Source: Pseudomonas sp. GM50
Lineage (GTDB): Bacteria > Pseudomonadota > Gammaproteobacteria > Pseudomonadales > Pseudomonadaceae
Length of the DNA stretch: 33,423 nt
Direction: 5' to 3'
Assembly: GCF_000282375.1 (NCBI RefSeq)
Contig: NZ_AKJK01000006.1
Span: 1 to 33,423, forward strand
Under the pieces are notes generated by a model. It was given only the letters and a program-made list of their open reading frames with translations, ran no database searches and had not been told where the DNA came from. Shown here in pieces: positions 1-7,981 of this stretch. Within the stretch, counting starts at the first letter, position 1. The number at the start of each line of letters is the position of its first letter. The position numbers were made by a program, and so were the translations under genes.

Positions 1-213
1 GATCTGAGGTGTTCACATATTTGTGTTCACACACTATCCAGTGTGGGAGCAAGCAGCCTTGCGCAAAACCAACTGACAACACAATTCCCCTGTGGGAGCG
101 AGCCTGCTCGCGATGGCGGTGTGTCAGTCAACATCAATGCTGGATGTAATGGCCCCATCGCGAGCAGGCTCGCTCCCACAGTTGATCTGAGGTGTTCACA
201 TATTTTGTGTTCA
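1..213. repeat. REP/REPIN doublet with duplicated flank
   Basis: Positions 91-180 form an inverted pair of REP-like units: TGTGGGAGCGAGCCTGCTCG at the left and its reverse complement at the right, separated by a spacer of about 35 bp. A degenerate single unit precedes it at about 41-67. The flank GATCTGAGGTGTTCACAT occurs at 1-18 and again at 184-201, and the similarity continues for about 30 bp, so flank and REP appear to have been duplicated together. No gene is visible in 1-338 apart from this. Confidence 0.85.
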
Positions 214-338
214 CAAGCAAAGCACCCGGCAATCCGGGCAAAATTACTACTTTAGTACTGGTTTACCTGTCTATCGTCGCATTCACAACGCACCGCTACT
301 GGCATGTAATGGGTTCATAACTATAAGGACTGAACCCC

Positions 339-896
339 ATGCCGCGTGCACGACGTGTTCTGCTGTGCCCTTCTCTCGCCGCGCTGTCGCTGAGCCTGTT
401 GCTGGGCGTTGCGCAGGCTGAAACAGCGCTGTTCTCCGCCGAGGGTTATCGCATCGGTCTGTACCGTAGCCCGACGCCGAATCAGCTCCAGGGGGCGAGT
501 ATCATCGACACGTCCGCCCTGCAAAACCTGCTCCAGCAGACGCCCCCTCCGCTGCTGATCGATGTCTACCGCCGGCAATGGCTGCAAGGCCGTTTCATCG
601 AAGACCAGCCCCACGAAAACCTGCCCGGCAGCCACTGGCTGGCCAATACCGGTGACGGGGACCTGACGCCCCCGTGGCAGGAATATTTCGCGCGCCACCT
701 GCAGCAATTGACGGCGGGCGACCCGACTCGACCGTTGGTCTTTTACTGCCGCTCCGATTGCTGGTTGAGCTGGAACGCGGTAAAACGCGCCGCTTCCATG
801 GGCTATAAGACACTGTATTGGTACCGCGACGGACTGGATGCCTGGCAAGCGGCAAAGCTGCCCGTGACGCCGGCCCGGCCCGAGCCCTTTCCCTGA
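339..896 (+). CDS. PQQ-associated CxxxCW rhodanese-like periplasmic protein
   Basis: The product has 185 aa. It begins with a Sec signal peptide: basic MPRARR, a hydrophobic stretch at about 7-24 and likely cleavage after AQA at 25-27. A rhodanese-like region follows, with a C-terminal FYCRSDCWLSW motif (C137, C141, W142). That motif defines the family annotated as PQQ-dependent catabolism-associated CXXCW motif protein, found next to transporters and regulators of PQQ-dependent alcohol oxidation. The two cysteines are proposed in that family to bind a redox cofactor; the exact reaction is unknown. The start is supported by AAGGA about 9 nt upstream. The neighbouring response regulator, 59 bp downstream on the same strand, fits the ped/exa alcohol-oxidation context. 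The associated ABC transporter genes would be expected to the left of the window, beyond the repeat at 1-213. Confidence 0.85.
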   Translation: MPRARRVLLCPSLAALSLSLLLGVAQAETALFSAEGYRIGLYRSPTPNQLQGASIIDTSALQNLLQQTPPPLLIDVYRRQWLQGRFIEDQPHENLPGSHWLANTGDGDLTPPWQEYFARHLQQLTAGDPTRPLVFYCRSDCWLSWNAVKRAASMGYKTLYWYRDGLDAWQAAKLPVTPARPEPFP

Positions 897-955
897 CGTG
901 AGCGCTTGCGTGTTGTTGCCACACCCCGATCAAAAAAATAATGAGGTGAAAGGCC

Positions 956-1621
956 ATGTACAAAATTCTGATTGCCGACGATCACCCGCTGTTTCGCGAA
1001 GCCATTCATAACGTCATCAGCGACGGTTTCCCCGGCAGTGAGGTCATGGAGACCGCCGACCTCGACAGCGCCCTGGCCCTGACCCAGGAGCACGATGACC
1101 TGGACCTGATCCTGCTCGACCTGAATATGCCCGGCATGCACGGCCTCAATGGCCTGATCAACCTGCGCAACGAGGCGCCGACCATTCCGGTGGTGATCGT
1201 CTCGGCCGAGCAGGACAAACAAATCGTGTTGCAAGCCATCACCTATGGCGCGGTGGGCTTCATCACCAAATCGTCGCCACGGGTGCAAATGACCGAGGCC
1301 ATCCAGCAGATCCTAAATGGCAATGTGTACCTGCCGCCGGACATCATCCGCACGCAAAAAAGCGGCACTCATCGCCGGATGAATGACACCCCGAGCTTCC
1401 CGCCCGAACTGCTCCAGGCACTGACCCGCAAACAACTGCTGGTGCTTGAGCGCATGACCAAGGGCGAATCGAACAAACAGATCGCCTACACCCTGGAAAT
1501 CGCCGAAACCACGGTCAAGGCCCACGTCTCGGCGATTTTGCGCAAACTCAATGTGCACAATCGGGTGCAGGCGATTTTGAGTGCCGGGGATATTGATTTC
1601 GGGTCGTATTTGCGGCGCTGA
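956..1621 (+). CDS. LuxR/NarL-family response regulator (ErbR/AgmR/PedR1-like)
   Basis: The product has 221 aa. The N-terminal receiver domain (about 1-120) has acidic D8/D9, phospho-acceptor D55 in [10 protein letters not shown] and conserved K107 in GFITKSS. The C-terminal LuxR helix-turn-helix (about 155-215) includes [20 protein letters not shown] and [19 protein letters not shown]. The closest family by motif and context is the AgmR/ErbR/PedR1 group, which in Pseudomonas activates genes for PQQ-dependent ethanol and other alcohol oxidation. The start has GAGG about 9 nt upstream. It lies downstream of the CxxxCW gene on the same strand and converges on the nahK-like kinase, with a long palindromic repeat between them. 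The orthologue name is inferred from neighbourhood; the response-regulator assignment itself is certain. Confidence 0.9.
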   Translation: MYKILIADDHPLFREAIHNVISDGFPGSEVMETADLDSALALTQEHDDLDLILLDLNMPGMHGLNGLINLRNEAPTIPVVIVSAEQDKQIVLQAITYGAVGFITKSSPRVQMTEAIQQILNGNVYLPPDIIRTQKSGTHRRMNDTPSFPPELLQALTRKQLLVLERMTKGESNKQIAYTLEIAETTVKAHVSAILRKLNVHNRVQAILSAGDIDFGSYLRR

Positions 1622-1647
1622 ATGCTCTTCAGAAAGACCGCGTCGCC

Positions 1648-1728
1648 CCCCATCGCGAGCAGGCTCGCTCCCACATTAGATCTGAGTCGACTCGGTCTAA
1701 TGTGGGAGCGAGCCTGCTCGCGATGGGG
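1648..1728. repeat. REP pair forming a near-perfect 80-bp palindrome
   Basis: The left arm 1648-1688 (starts CCCCATCGCGAGCAGG) and the right arm 1689-1728 are reverse complements over about 40 nt, with only one mismatch and a one-base gap. The centre is GAGTC/GACTC with essentially no loop. It fills the gap between two convergent genes (ends at 1621 and 1750), so it could end transcription from both sides, although there is no U-tract. Confidence 0.9.
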
Positions 1729-1749
1729 CTCTCACAAACACCAGAAGAC

Positions 1750-4383
1750 TCAAGGCCGACCAAGCAAATGACTCATCGCCGTCTTGAGTTTCATCGGCCG
1801 CACCGGTTTGTGCATCAGGGTATGGCCCAGTTCGCGGATCTGCTGTTTGAGTTCGTTGCTGTAGTTGGCGGTGATCATCATTGCCGGGATCGCTGAAGCG
1901 CGGCGGGCGTTGATGCGGGCCACGGCGTCGACACCATTCTTCTCGTCATCCAGGTGATAGTCCGCGATCAGCAGGTCGGCTTCGTCGTGATAATTGTCCA
2001 CTTGCCGCGCCAGGTCCTCCTCCGACAGCGCCGTGACCACCCGGCAGCCCCAACCTTCGAGCAAGGTGCGCATCCCCGCGCAAATGGCCGCGTCGTTGTC
2101 CAGCACCCACACCCGTGCACCGCGCAGGCGCTCAAGCATCGGTTCGCTCATCAGCAGGTTCGGCAATGCCTTGGGCGCTGTGGCACTCAACGGCACTTCG
2201 ACGGAAAACATCGAGCCCTTGCCCGGCCACGAACGCACATGAATCCGGTGACCAAGAATACGCGCGATTTTCTCGACAATCGCCAGCCCCAGCCCCAAAC
2301 CGCGATCCTGATCCGGACGCTGCACGTCCCCGCGCTTGAACTCCTGAAAAATCTCCTCCAGACGGTTTTCAGCAATGCCCATGCCACTGTCCCAGACTTC
2401 AATGGTCAGCCGCTGGTGATGACGTCGGCAACCGAGCACCACACGCCCGCTGTAGGTGTAGCGAATGGCATTGCTCAGCAGATTACGCAGGATCCGCGCG
2501 AGCAACTGAATGTCACTGCGCACCAGCGCCGAACAGGGGATGAAATGCAGCTCGAGGCCTTCGCTGCGGGCCACTTGGGTGTATTCTGCGGCGAGGTTTT
2601 CCAGCAATTCGCTCAGGGCGAATGGCGCAATATCCGCCTTGATCACCCCGGCATCGAGTTTGGAAATGTCCACCAGCGTGCCCAGCAGGTTTTCCACGTC
2701 TTCCAGGGAATTGCTCACGTTGCGCACCAGAGTCTCGTTGGCCACCGGCTCCCGGCGTTCCAGCAAGGCACTGGTAAACAGCCGCGCGGCATTCAGCGGT
2801 TGCAGCAGGTCGTGGCTGACGGCGGCGAGAAATTTGGTCTTCGACAGGTTGGCCTGCTCGGCCTCGAGCTTGGCCTCGCGCAAGCGTGATTCCACCCGGC
2901 GGCGCTCGTCGATTTCGCGCAGCAATTGGTCATTGAGGGTGGTCAGTTCGGTGGTGCGTTCGCGCACCCGCAACTCAAGGTTCTGATAGGCCTGATGCAA
3001 CGCCTCAGCGGTGCGGCGGCGCTCGGTGATGTCGCGGATCAACACGAAAATCCCCACCACTTCTCCGGTGGCCAGGCGATTGGGCACGTAGGAGCGCAGC
3101 ATGTAGCGCTCCTGATTATTGATGTTGGTCTCGGCAAACTCGAACGTCACGCTCTCGCCGGCCAGGGCCCGGGCCACGTAGGCTTCCAGGCGCTGATAAT
3201 GCTGCTCGCTGTGGACTTCGCGCAGGCTCTGCCCGAGCATCACGCCCCGGGGCCAGCAGTACCATTCTTCATAGACCTTGTTAGTGAATTCATAGACCAG
3301 ATCGGCATTCAGGTAGGCGATCAGCGCCGGCACATGGTCGGTGATCAGGCGAATCCAGCGCTCGCTTTCGCTGAGCGCTTCGGCGTGCTGGTAGCGTTCG
3401 GTGATGTCGGTGAAGGTGTTGACGAAACCGCCGGTGGGCAACGGATGGGTGCGGATTTCCAGCACCCGGCCATCGTAGAGGCGCTGCTCGCATTCCTGCA
3501 CGTGCCGCCCGTTCGGGTCGCGACTGGCCGGGGTCAGCAGGTTCAGTTCGCTGTCGGCAATCACTTCGGCGAACGGTCGATGAGCCGCCACCGGGGCCAG
3601 GCCGCTGAGTTCCAGGAAGCGTCGGTTCCACAGTTCCAGAATGCCCTCGGCGTTGACCATCGCCACCCCTTGGGACAGGTTGTCGACCGCCCGCTGCAAC
3701 AAGTGCGATTTCTGCGCCACCGCCTGCTCACGGCGCAGGGTTTCGCTGAGTTTGACGTCGGTAATGTCAGTGAACAGGATCACCCGCCCGCCTTCCTGAG
3801 TCGGCCGTTCGCTGACTTGCAGCCAGCGCCCGTTGTGCAGGCGATAGAGCAGGTTTTCATCGGCATGCCCGCGGGGTTCTTCACTGAACAGTCCAGTCGC
3901 GGTCATCAGCCGTTTGACCTCGCGCAGGCGCATGCCGGCATTGATGCGCACCCGGCTGTTGCCCCAGAACGCCTTGAAGCGGCTGTTGAACAGCACGATC
4001 CGCTGCTCGGCGTCGAACAATACAAAGGCGTCGGAAATGCTTTCGATGGCGTCGATCAAGTGTTGATGGGCGGTTTCGGCCCGCAGCCGCGCCTCGCTGA
4101 GTAAATGATTGCCGGCCTTGAGTTCGGCCATGGCCTGGTTCAGGGCGTCGGTGCGCTCACGCACCTGCTCGGCCAGCACCACCGAATGCTGGAACGCCGC
4201 GTACGGGTCGTTGCCCCGGGTGATGCCGGATTCGATGCGCTCGATCAGCGCGCCATTGATGCGCTGCAGTTTGTGGTTTTCGTGGCGCAAGCTGGCGATC
4301 TGCGCCTGAAGGTCAGCGCTGTCCAGGGGAGCGGCCTCGGGCAATGGCAACCCCGGTGAAGGTCTGGTTGATGTGCATGCCAT
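1750..4383 (-). CDS. nahK: PAS-containing hybrid sensor histidine kinase (NahK/ErcS'-like)
   Basis: The product has 877 aa and no membrane segments, so it is a cytoplasmic hybrid kinase. Order: N-terminal coiled coil (about 20-105), three PAS-like modules (about 105-210, 230-330, 340-455), a second coiled coil (about 455-515), HisKA with FLAAVSHDLLQPL (H524), HATPase_c with N638, DSGMG at 665-669 and GLGLGL at 695-700, then a C-terminal receiver (about 755-875) with D808, T838 and K859. The FIST-domain gene immediately upstream overlaps it by 71 nt in another reading frame. This matches the co-cistronic NosP-NahK pair of P. aeruginosa (PA1975/PA1976), where NosP controls kinase autophosphorylation in response to nitric oxide; the same kinase has been called ErcS' in ethanol-oxidation work. 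The start at 4383 is chosen because GGAG lies 9 nt upstream despite the long overlap. Orthology is inferred from domain order and synteny. Confidence 0.88.
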   Translation of the reverse strand: MACTSTRPSPGLPLPEAAPLDSADLQAQIASLRHENHKLQRINGALIERIESGITRGNDPYAAFQHSVVLAEQVRERTDALNQAMAELKAGNHLLSEARLRAETAHQHLIDAIESISDAFVLFDAEQRIVLFNSRFKAFWGNSRVRINAGMRLREVKRLMTATGLFSEEPRGHADENLLYRLHNGRWLQVSERPTQEGGRVILFTDITDVKLSETLRREQAVAQKSHLLQRAVDNLSQGVAMVNAEGILELWNRRFLELSGLAPVAAHRPFAEVIADSELNLLTPASRDPNGRHVQECEQRLYDGRVLEIRTHPLPTGGFVNTFTDITERYQHAEALSESERWIRLITDHVPALIAYLNADLVYEFTNKVYEEWYCWPRGVMLGQSLREVHSEQHYQRLEAYVARALAGESVTFEFAETNINNQERYMLRSYVPNRLATGEVVGIFVLIRDITERRRTAEALHQAYQNLELRVRERTTELTTLNDQLLREIDERRRVESRLREAKLEAEQANLSKTKFLAAVSHDLLQPLNAARLFTSALLERREPVANETLVRNVSNSLEDVENLLGTLVDISKLDAGVIKADIAPFALSELLENLAAEYTQVARSEGLELHFIPCSALVRSDIQLLARILRNLLSNAIRYTYSGRVVLGCRRHHQRLTIEVWDSGMGIAENRLEEIFQEFKRGDVQRPDQDRGLGLGLAIVEKIARILGHRIHVRSWPGKGSMFSVEVPLSATAPKALPNLLMSEPMLERLRGARVWVLDNDAAICAGMRTLLEGWGCRVVTALSEEDLARQVDNYHDEADLLIADYHLDDEKNGVDAVARINARRASAIPAMMITANYSNELKQQIRELGHTLMHKPVRPMKLKTAMSHLLGRP

Positions 4384-5476
4384 TGAACTGTTCTCCGTAG
4401 GTGTTGAAACCCATCACCCGCTGCTCCCGCAAAAACCCGCCGATCTGCTCGAGACTGCCGCCGTCTTCCAGTTCCAGACGCCTGAGAAAACAGTCGCAGC
4501 CAATGGTCAGCAACAGGTCCCCGAGACGCTCCTGCAAACCGTCGAACAGGCTTTGCAGATTCGGCAGCATGGGGCCGGGGGTCATGACGGTGAGAACGAT
4601 GCCGTTTTCCACCGCACAGTAGAAACTCAGGCTCAGGTCTGGATGAACCTGCTGGATCGCCCGCACGTAATACTGATCGTTGATTCGCACCGCCAACGGG
4701 TGTGCGGCAAAGATCCGATAATCGAGGTCGGCCACCGCCACGCCGATGTGCCGGGCATACTCCTCGGCGGCCGGTTCGGCGTTGAGCTCGAACACCCGGC
4801 GCGAGGCGCTGTCGGCAGCGGTGACCACCAGTTTCTCGGCCCTGGGCAGGATGTGGTGGGTGGTGAAGACTTCGAAGTCCAGCCAGGTATTGACCAGCAC
4901 CACCACCGCCGCGCCGCTGTGAAACTCGCCGCCGAAATACACATGGGTGTGGGTCAGGTAATTGTCGTCGCCGGCCGATCCGCCGAAATGCGGTATGTCG
5001 CCCAAGGCTGCGCTCAAGGCAGCGAGAACCATTTCTTCACGGCTGGACAAGCCATCGAGCAGAGTCAGGGCAAAGCTGTTGCCCTTGATCGGCGCCAGGG
5101 TGTTGCTGCGACAGCCACTGACCAGTCGCTCGACCATTTGCTGGGCATCGATCAGGCTGAAATGCTCCATTTCGTCGATCAGTTCGGTGGAGATGGAAAA
5201 ATGCCGATGATCGAAGCCCACCGCCGTCACGCAGCTGCGGCCATAACCTTGGGGGGTGATTTCTCCGGCGCTGGTGCAACCCACCAGACGAATGCCGCCG
5301 AAGCTCTGTTGCAACGCCTGCCCCAGCGCCTGCAAGTCGTACTCGGCGGAACAGAAGAACAGCACGAAACCCAAGTGGGGGTGCAAGAGTTGTCGCGCCA
5401 GATCCTGAGCTGCTTGCTGGGCATCGATGGCCTGGGACATGGCACTGACCACACCGTCGTTCTGAACCTGCTGCAT
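4313..5476 (-). CDS. nosP: FIST-domain signal-sensing protein (NosP-like)
   Basis: The product has 387 aa with no signal peptide or membrane helix. An N-terminal FIST domain contains GCTSAGEITPQGYG and SRSCVTAVGFD-like strands plus the mid-protein GGSAGDDN motif. A FIST_C region (about 230-360) ends in a cysteine-rich LTIGCDCFLRR segment. FIST proteins are sensory input modules. The family member encoded before NahK-type kinases in Pseudomonas, NosP, binds haem and senses NO. Histidines such as those in FTTHHILP could be haem ligands, but I cannot tell which. The start has GAGG about 7 nt upstream. Translation runs 71 nt into the downstream kinase gene, which suggests coupled production of sensor and kinase. 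The FIST assignment is firm; NO sensing is by analogy. Confidence 0.83.
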   Translation of the reverse strand: MQQVQNDGVVSAMSQAIDAQQAAQDLARQLLHPHLGFVLFFCSAEYDLQALGQALQQSFGGIRLVGCTSAGEITPQGYGRSCVTAVGFDHRHFSISTELIDEMEHFSLIDAQQMVERLVSGCRSNTLAPIKGNSFALTLLDGLSSREEMVLAALSAALGDIPHFGGSAGDDNYLTHTHVYFGGEFHSGAAVVVLVNTWLDFEVFTTHHILPRAEKLVVTAADSASRRVFELNAEPAAEEYARHIGVAVADLDYRIFAAHPLAVRINDQYYVRAIQQVHPDLSLSFYCAVENGIVLTVMTPGPMLPNLQSLFDGLQERLGDLLLTIGCDCFLRRLELEDGGSLEQIGGFLREQRVMGFNTYGEQFNGMHINQTFTGVAIARGRSPGQR

Positions 5477-5614
5477 CCTCGCCCCTCGCCGGTGCGCCTG
5501 TATGAGGCACGAGTGTACGAAGCCTGCGGGCGGCGGCGAATACTACTTGGGTAGCGGGTGGGTGGTTCGATGGGATGAGAGCCGGACGGCATCTGCAAAA
5601 CAGCACATTCCCCC

Positions 5615-5704
5615 GTAGGAGCGAGGCTTGCCCGCGAAGAGGCCGTCACATTCAACATTAATGTCGACTGACACACCGCTTTCGCGGGCAAGCCTCGCTC
5701 CTAC
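5615..5704. repeat. REP doublet, GTAGGAGCGAGGCTTGCCCG type
   Basis: An inverted pair: GTAGGAGCGAGGCTTGCCCG at 5615 and its reverse complement ending at 5704, with about 40 bp between. It has a different head from the GTGGGAGCGAGC type at 91-180 and 1648-1728. It lies 13 bp past the stop of the porin gene. Confidence 0.85.
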
Positions 5705-5716
5705 AAGGGATTTGCG

Positions 5717-6901
5717 TTACCAGGTGAGCACCGCCCCTACCGCAAACGTATCGGTGTCTTCATTCTGGGCACTGGTGTCGTGGCCGTTGATTTCGAACTG
5801 GTTGTACTCGGCCACCAGCTTCAGGTTGTCGTTGACGTCATGGAACAGCGCGATGCCGCGGGTCTCGTAATCGGCGCCGCTGCCGACCACGCCGTTGCCG
5901 TCGTCCTCGGTCTTGCCGTAGGACAAGGCCAGGCGGTTCTTGCCCAGTTTGTAGGAGCCCTGCAACAGGTAACCGTCGCTGTCGACATTGCGCAGGGTCG
6001 GCTCGCCCGCGTTGTTGGTGAAGAACGGGTTGATGCCCTTGGCCTGGAAACCGGAACCGGTCAGCGACAACCCGCCCATCTTCGCCTGCACGCCGTAGCC
6101 GACGCCTTTGGAGGTGACGGACTCGACGCTGGAGTCGGTGTTGTCCGAAGTCTGGTAGCTGCCGTTGAGCCAGCTGTAAATCTTCGCCCCGCCGACGTCG
6201 AACTGATAGGTGATCTCGCTCTCGGTGCGCGGGTTCTCTTGGTACGCCTTGCCTGTGGCGCTGCTGTCGTTGGTGTCGACCGGGTCCATGATCCCGACCG
6301 CCACCCGCAAGCCGTCCATCACCGGGGTGCGATAGGTAATCTGCGACGTCGGGAACGGGTACGGATAGCCGCTGCCGATGTTGCCGAACGACACCCCGCC
6401 GCCGTCCACCAGGCCCAAGGTATCGCTGACTTGACCATAACCGGCGAGCAATTCGTCGAGCAGGATGTTGGAGCGGGCAAACAGGCCGAAGTCCTTGCCG
6501 ATCAGCACCTCGCCCCACTCTGGATTGGCCACCGTGCCGTAGAACTGCCGCACGTCGATGGCGGTGTCGGTGCCGTTGGTTTCGCTGTCGTTGATGGTCA
6601 CCCAGAACGAGGCGCGGGCGCCGAGCTTGAGGTCATCGACCTGCTTGCCCATGTTGAAGCCCAGGTAGTTGGGCAGAAATCCCATCTTCACCCGTGCCTG
6701 GCGCCGGTCGTACTGCTCGCCGGCCCGGTCCACGTCGCTGTTCACGTAGAAGGCATTGATGTAGCCGTCGGTGGAGAACGTGGTCTGGTCCTTGTCGTAG
6801 AGCATGATCTCGGCCTCGGCCATTGAGCTCAGGCCAAGGGAGGACAGGCTGGCGATGAAGGCCGGCAAGAAACGATGCTTGAAGTTCTTATTGTTGTGCA
6901 T
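5717..6901 (-). CDS. Gram-negative general porin (Porin_4 type)
   Basis: The product has 394 aa, an outer-membrane beta-barrel of the Neisseria/Burkholderia-type porin superfamily. From the chosen start it has basic MHNNKNFKHR, a hydrophobic core FLPAFIASLSSLGLSS and a cleavage region AEA. The first strand is TDGYINAFYVNSD, followed by alternating amphipathic strands and Gly/Asp/Asn-rich loops. The last strand, DTFAVGAVLTW, ends in an aromatic residue as outer-membrane proteins do. The reading frame is open for 37 more codons upstream to 7012, but 6901 is preferred because GCGGAG lies 6 nt before it and a clean signal peptide begins there. The substrate cannot be read from the sequence. It is monocistronic between repeats, and linkage to the alcohol-oxidation genes is only positional. 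Confidence 0.88.
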   Translation of the reverse strand: MHNNKNFKHRFLPAFIASLSSLGLSSMAEAEIMLYDKDQTTFSTDGYINAFYVNSDVDRAGEQYDRRQARVKMGFLPNYLGFNMGKQVDDLKLGARASFWVTINDSETNGTDTAIDVRQFYGTVANPEWGEVLIGKDFGLFARSNILLDELLAGYGQVSDTLGLVDGGGVSFGNIGSGYPYPFPTSQITYRTPVMDGLRVAVGIMDPVDTNDSSATGKAYQENPRTESEITYQFDVGGAKIYSWLNGSYQTSDNTDSSVESVTSKGVGYGVQAKMGGLSLTGSGFQAKGINPFFTNNAGEPTLRNVDSDGYLLQGSYKLGKNRLALSYGKTEDDGNGVVGSGADYETRGIALFHDVNDNLKLVAEYNQFEINGHDTSAQNEDTDTFAVGAVLTW

Positions 6902-7096
6902 GGCGCGCTCCGCAACGGGGGACTTGATGTCGGAGGCGATTATCGAAAGTGGACCGGCGGCGTCATACGCTGCCTTGGGGGCGGTTTTGAAGTGCTTTGG
7001 AATGGCTGGCAATGCGCGACAATTACGGCGTAAGACCGCTGCTCGGCAAGGCTCGGAACTTAGGGTGTAGGCCTATGCACCCCAGGGCTGTTTTTT

Positions 7097-7161
7097 GTAG
7101 GAGCCGGGCTTGCCGGCGAAGGCGTCCTTCAGTCCGCCCTCGCCGACAAGCCCGGCGCCTA
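7097..7161. repeat. REP-like inverted repeat, GTAGGAGCCGGGCTTGCCGG variant
   Basis: A short doublet with GTAGGAGCCGGGCTTGCCGG at 7097 and an imperfect reverse complement ending near 7161. It is a diverged member of the GTAGGAGCGAGG family, lying immediately past the stop of the TauE-like gene. Confidence 0.7.
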
Positions 7162-7165
7162 TCGG

Positions 7166-7972
7166 TCAGAAACTCGCCCTGAACAGCATGTAAACAGCGA
7201 TCACCACGCAGACGCTGGCAAAGCCCATCTGCAGCCCTCGAGCCGGCACTCGCGCGCAGAGTTTTCGACCGAGGATCATCCCGACGATGCTGGCAACAAT
7301 GAACGACCCGCCCAAACCATCGATCCGCACCCCGGCATGAAACGCGCCGATCACGCCAATCACCGAGATCAGGCTGATCACCATCAACGACGTGGCGACG
7401 ATGCCGCGCATCTGCACATCGGTCAGTTGCTTGAACGCCGGCACAATCAGAAAGCCGCCACCGACCCCGAGCAGCCCCGAGACCACACCGGTCACCGCGC
7501 CGAGTGCCGCCAGGGTGGCGGTGCATTTGGCGGTCCAGGAAAAACGCCCGGTCTGCTGATCGAGCATGCAGTTCTTCTGGCCCCAGTTGGCATGCCCGTG
7601 ATCGCTCGGACCGTCGTCGTGCTTTTCCCGGCGCAGCATCCGCCAGGCCACCATGACCATCAGCAGACTGAACAGGATCATCAAGACCCTTTCCGGCAAC
7701 TGATGGGCGAAGTAGATGCCCACCGGCGAAAACACCGCACCGAGCAGTGCAATCAACAACGCTGCGCGATAGCGCACCAGGCCATGGCGCAGACCGTCAA
7801 TCGCACCGATCGCCGCCGCGCTGCCCACCGCGAACAAGGCGACGGGCGCCGCTTGGGTCATGGTCAAACCCAGCCCCAGCACCAGGGCCGGCACCGCAAG
7901 AATACCGCCACCAGCGCCGGTCAAACCGAGCACCAGGCCCATGACCACACCGAAAAAACTGGCCAGCAACAT
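7166..7972 (-). CDS. TauE/SafE-family anion (sulfite) exporter
   Basis: The product has 268 aa, an inner-membrane protein of about seven to eight helices. The two related halves each open with the family's glycine-rich motif: GLTGAGGGILAVPALVLGLG near residue 17 and GLLGVGGGFLIVPAFKQLT near 166. They are joined by a hydrophilic, His-rich loop (about 115-145). TauE/SafE proteins export sulfite or related sulfur anions. The gene starts 9 nt after the sulfide:quinone oxidoreductase stop, so the two are almost surely one operon. Its likely role is to export sulfite or thiosulfate made when sulfide is oxidised. The family is secure; the transported anion is inferred from the neighbours. Confidence 0.87.
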   Translation of the reverse strand: MLLASFFGVVMGLVLGLTGAGGGILAVPALVLGLGLTMTQAAPVALFAVGSAAAIGAIDGLRHGLVRYRAALLIALLGAVFSPVGIYFAHQLPERVLMILFSLLMVMVAWRMLRREKHDDGPSDHGHANWGQKNCMLDQQTGRFSWTAKCTATLAALGAVTGVVSGLLGVGGGFLIVPAFKQLTDVQMRGIVATSLMVISLISVIGVIGAFHAGVRIDGLGGSFIVASIVGMILGRKLCARVPARGLQMGFASVCVVIAVYMLFRASF

Positions 7973-7981
7973 AGGGTTCTC

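Noticed and set aside
2926..4104. A 392-codon plus-strand frame
   Set aside because: It is antisense to the hybrid kinase, whose PAS, HisKA and HATPase motifs are all present on the other strand.
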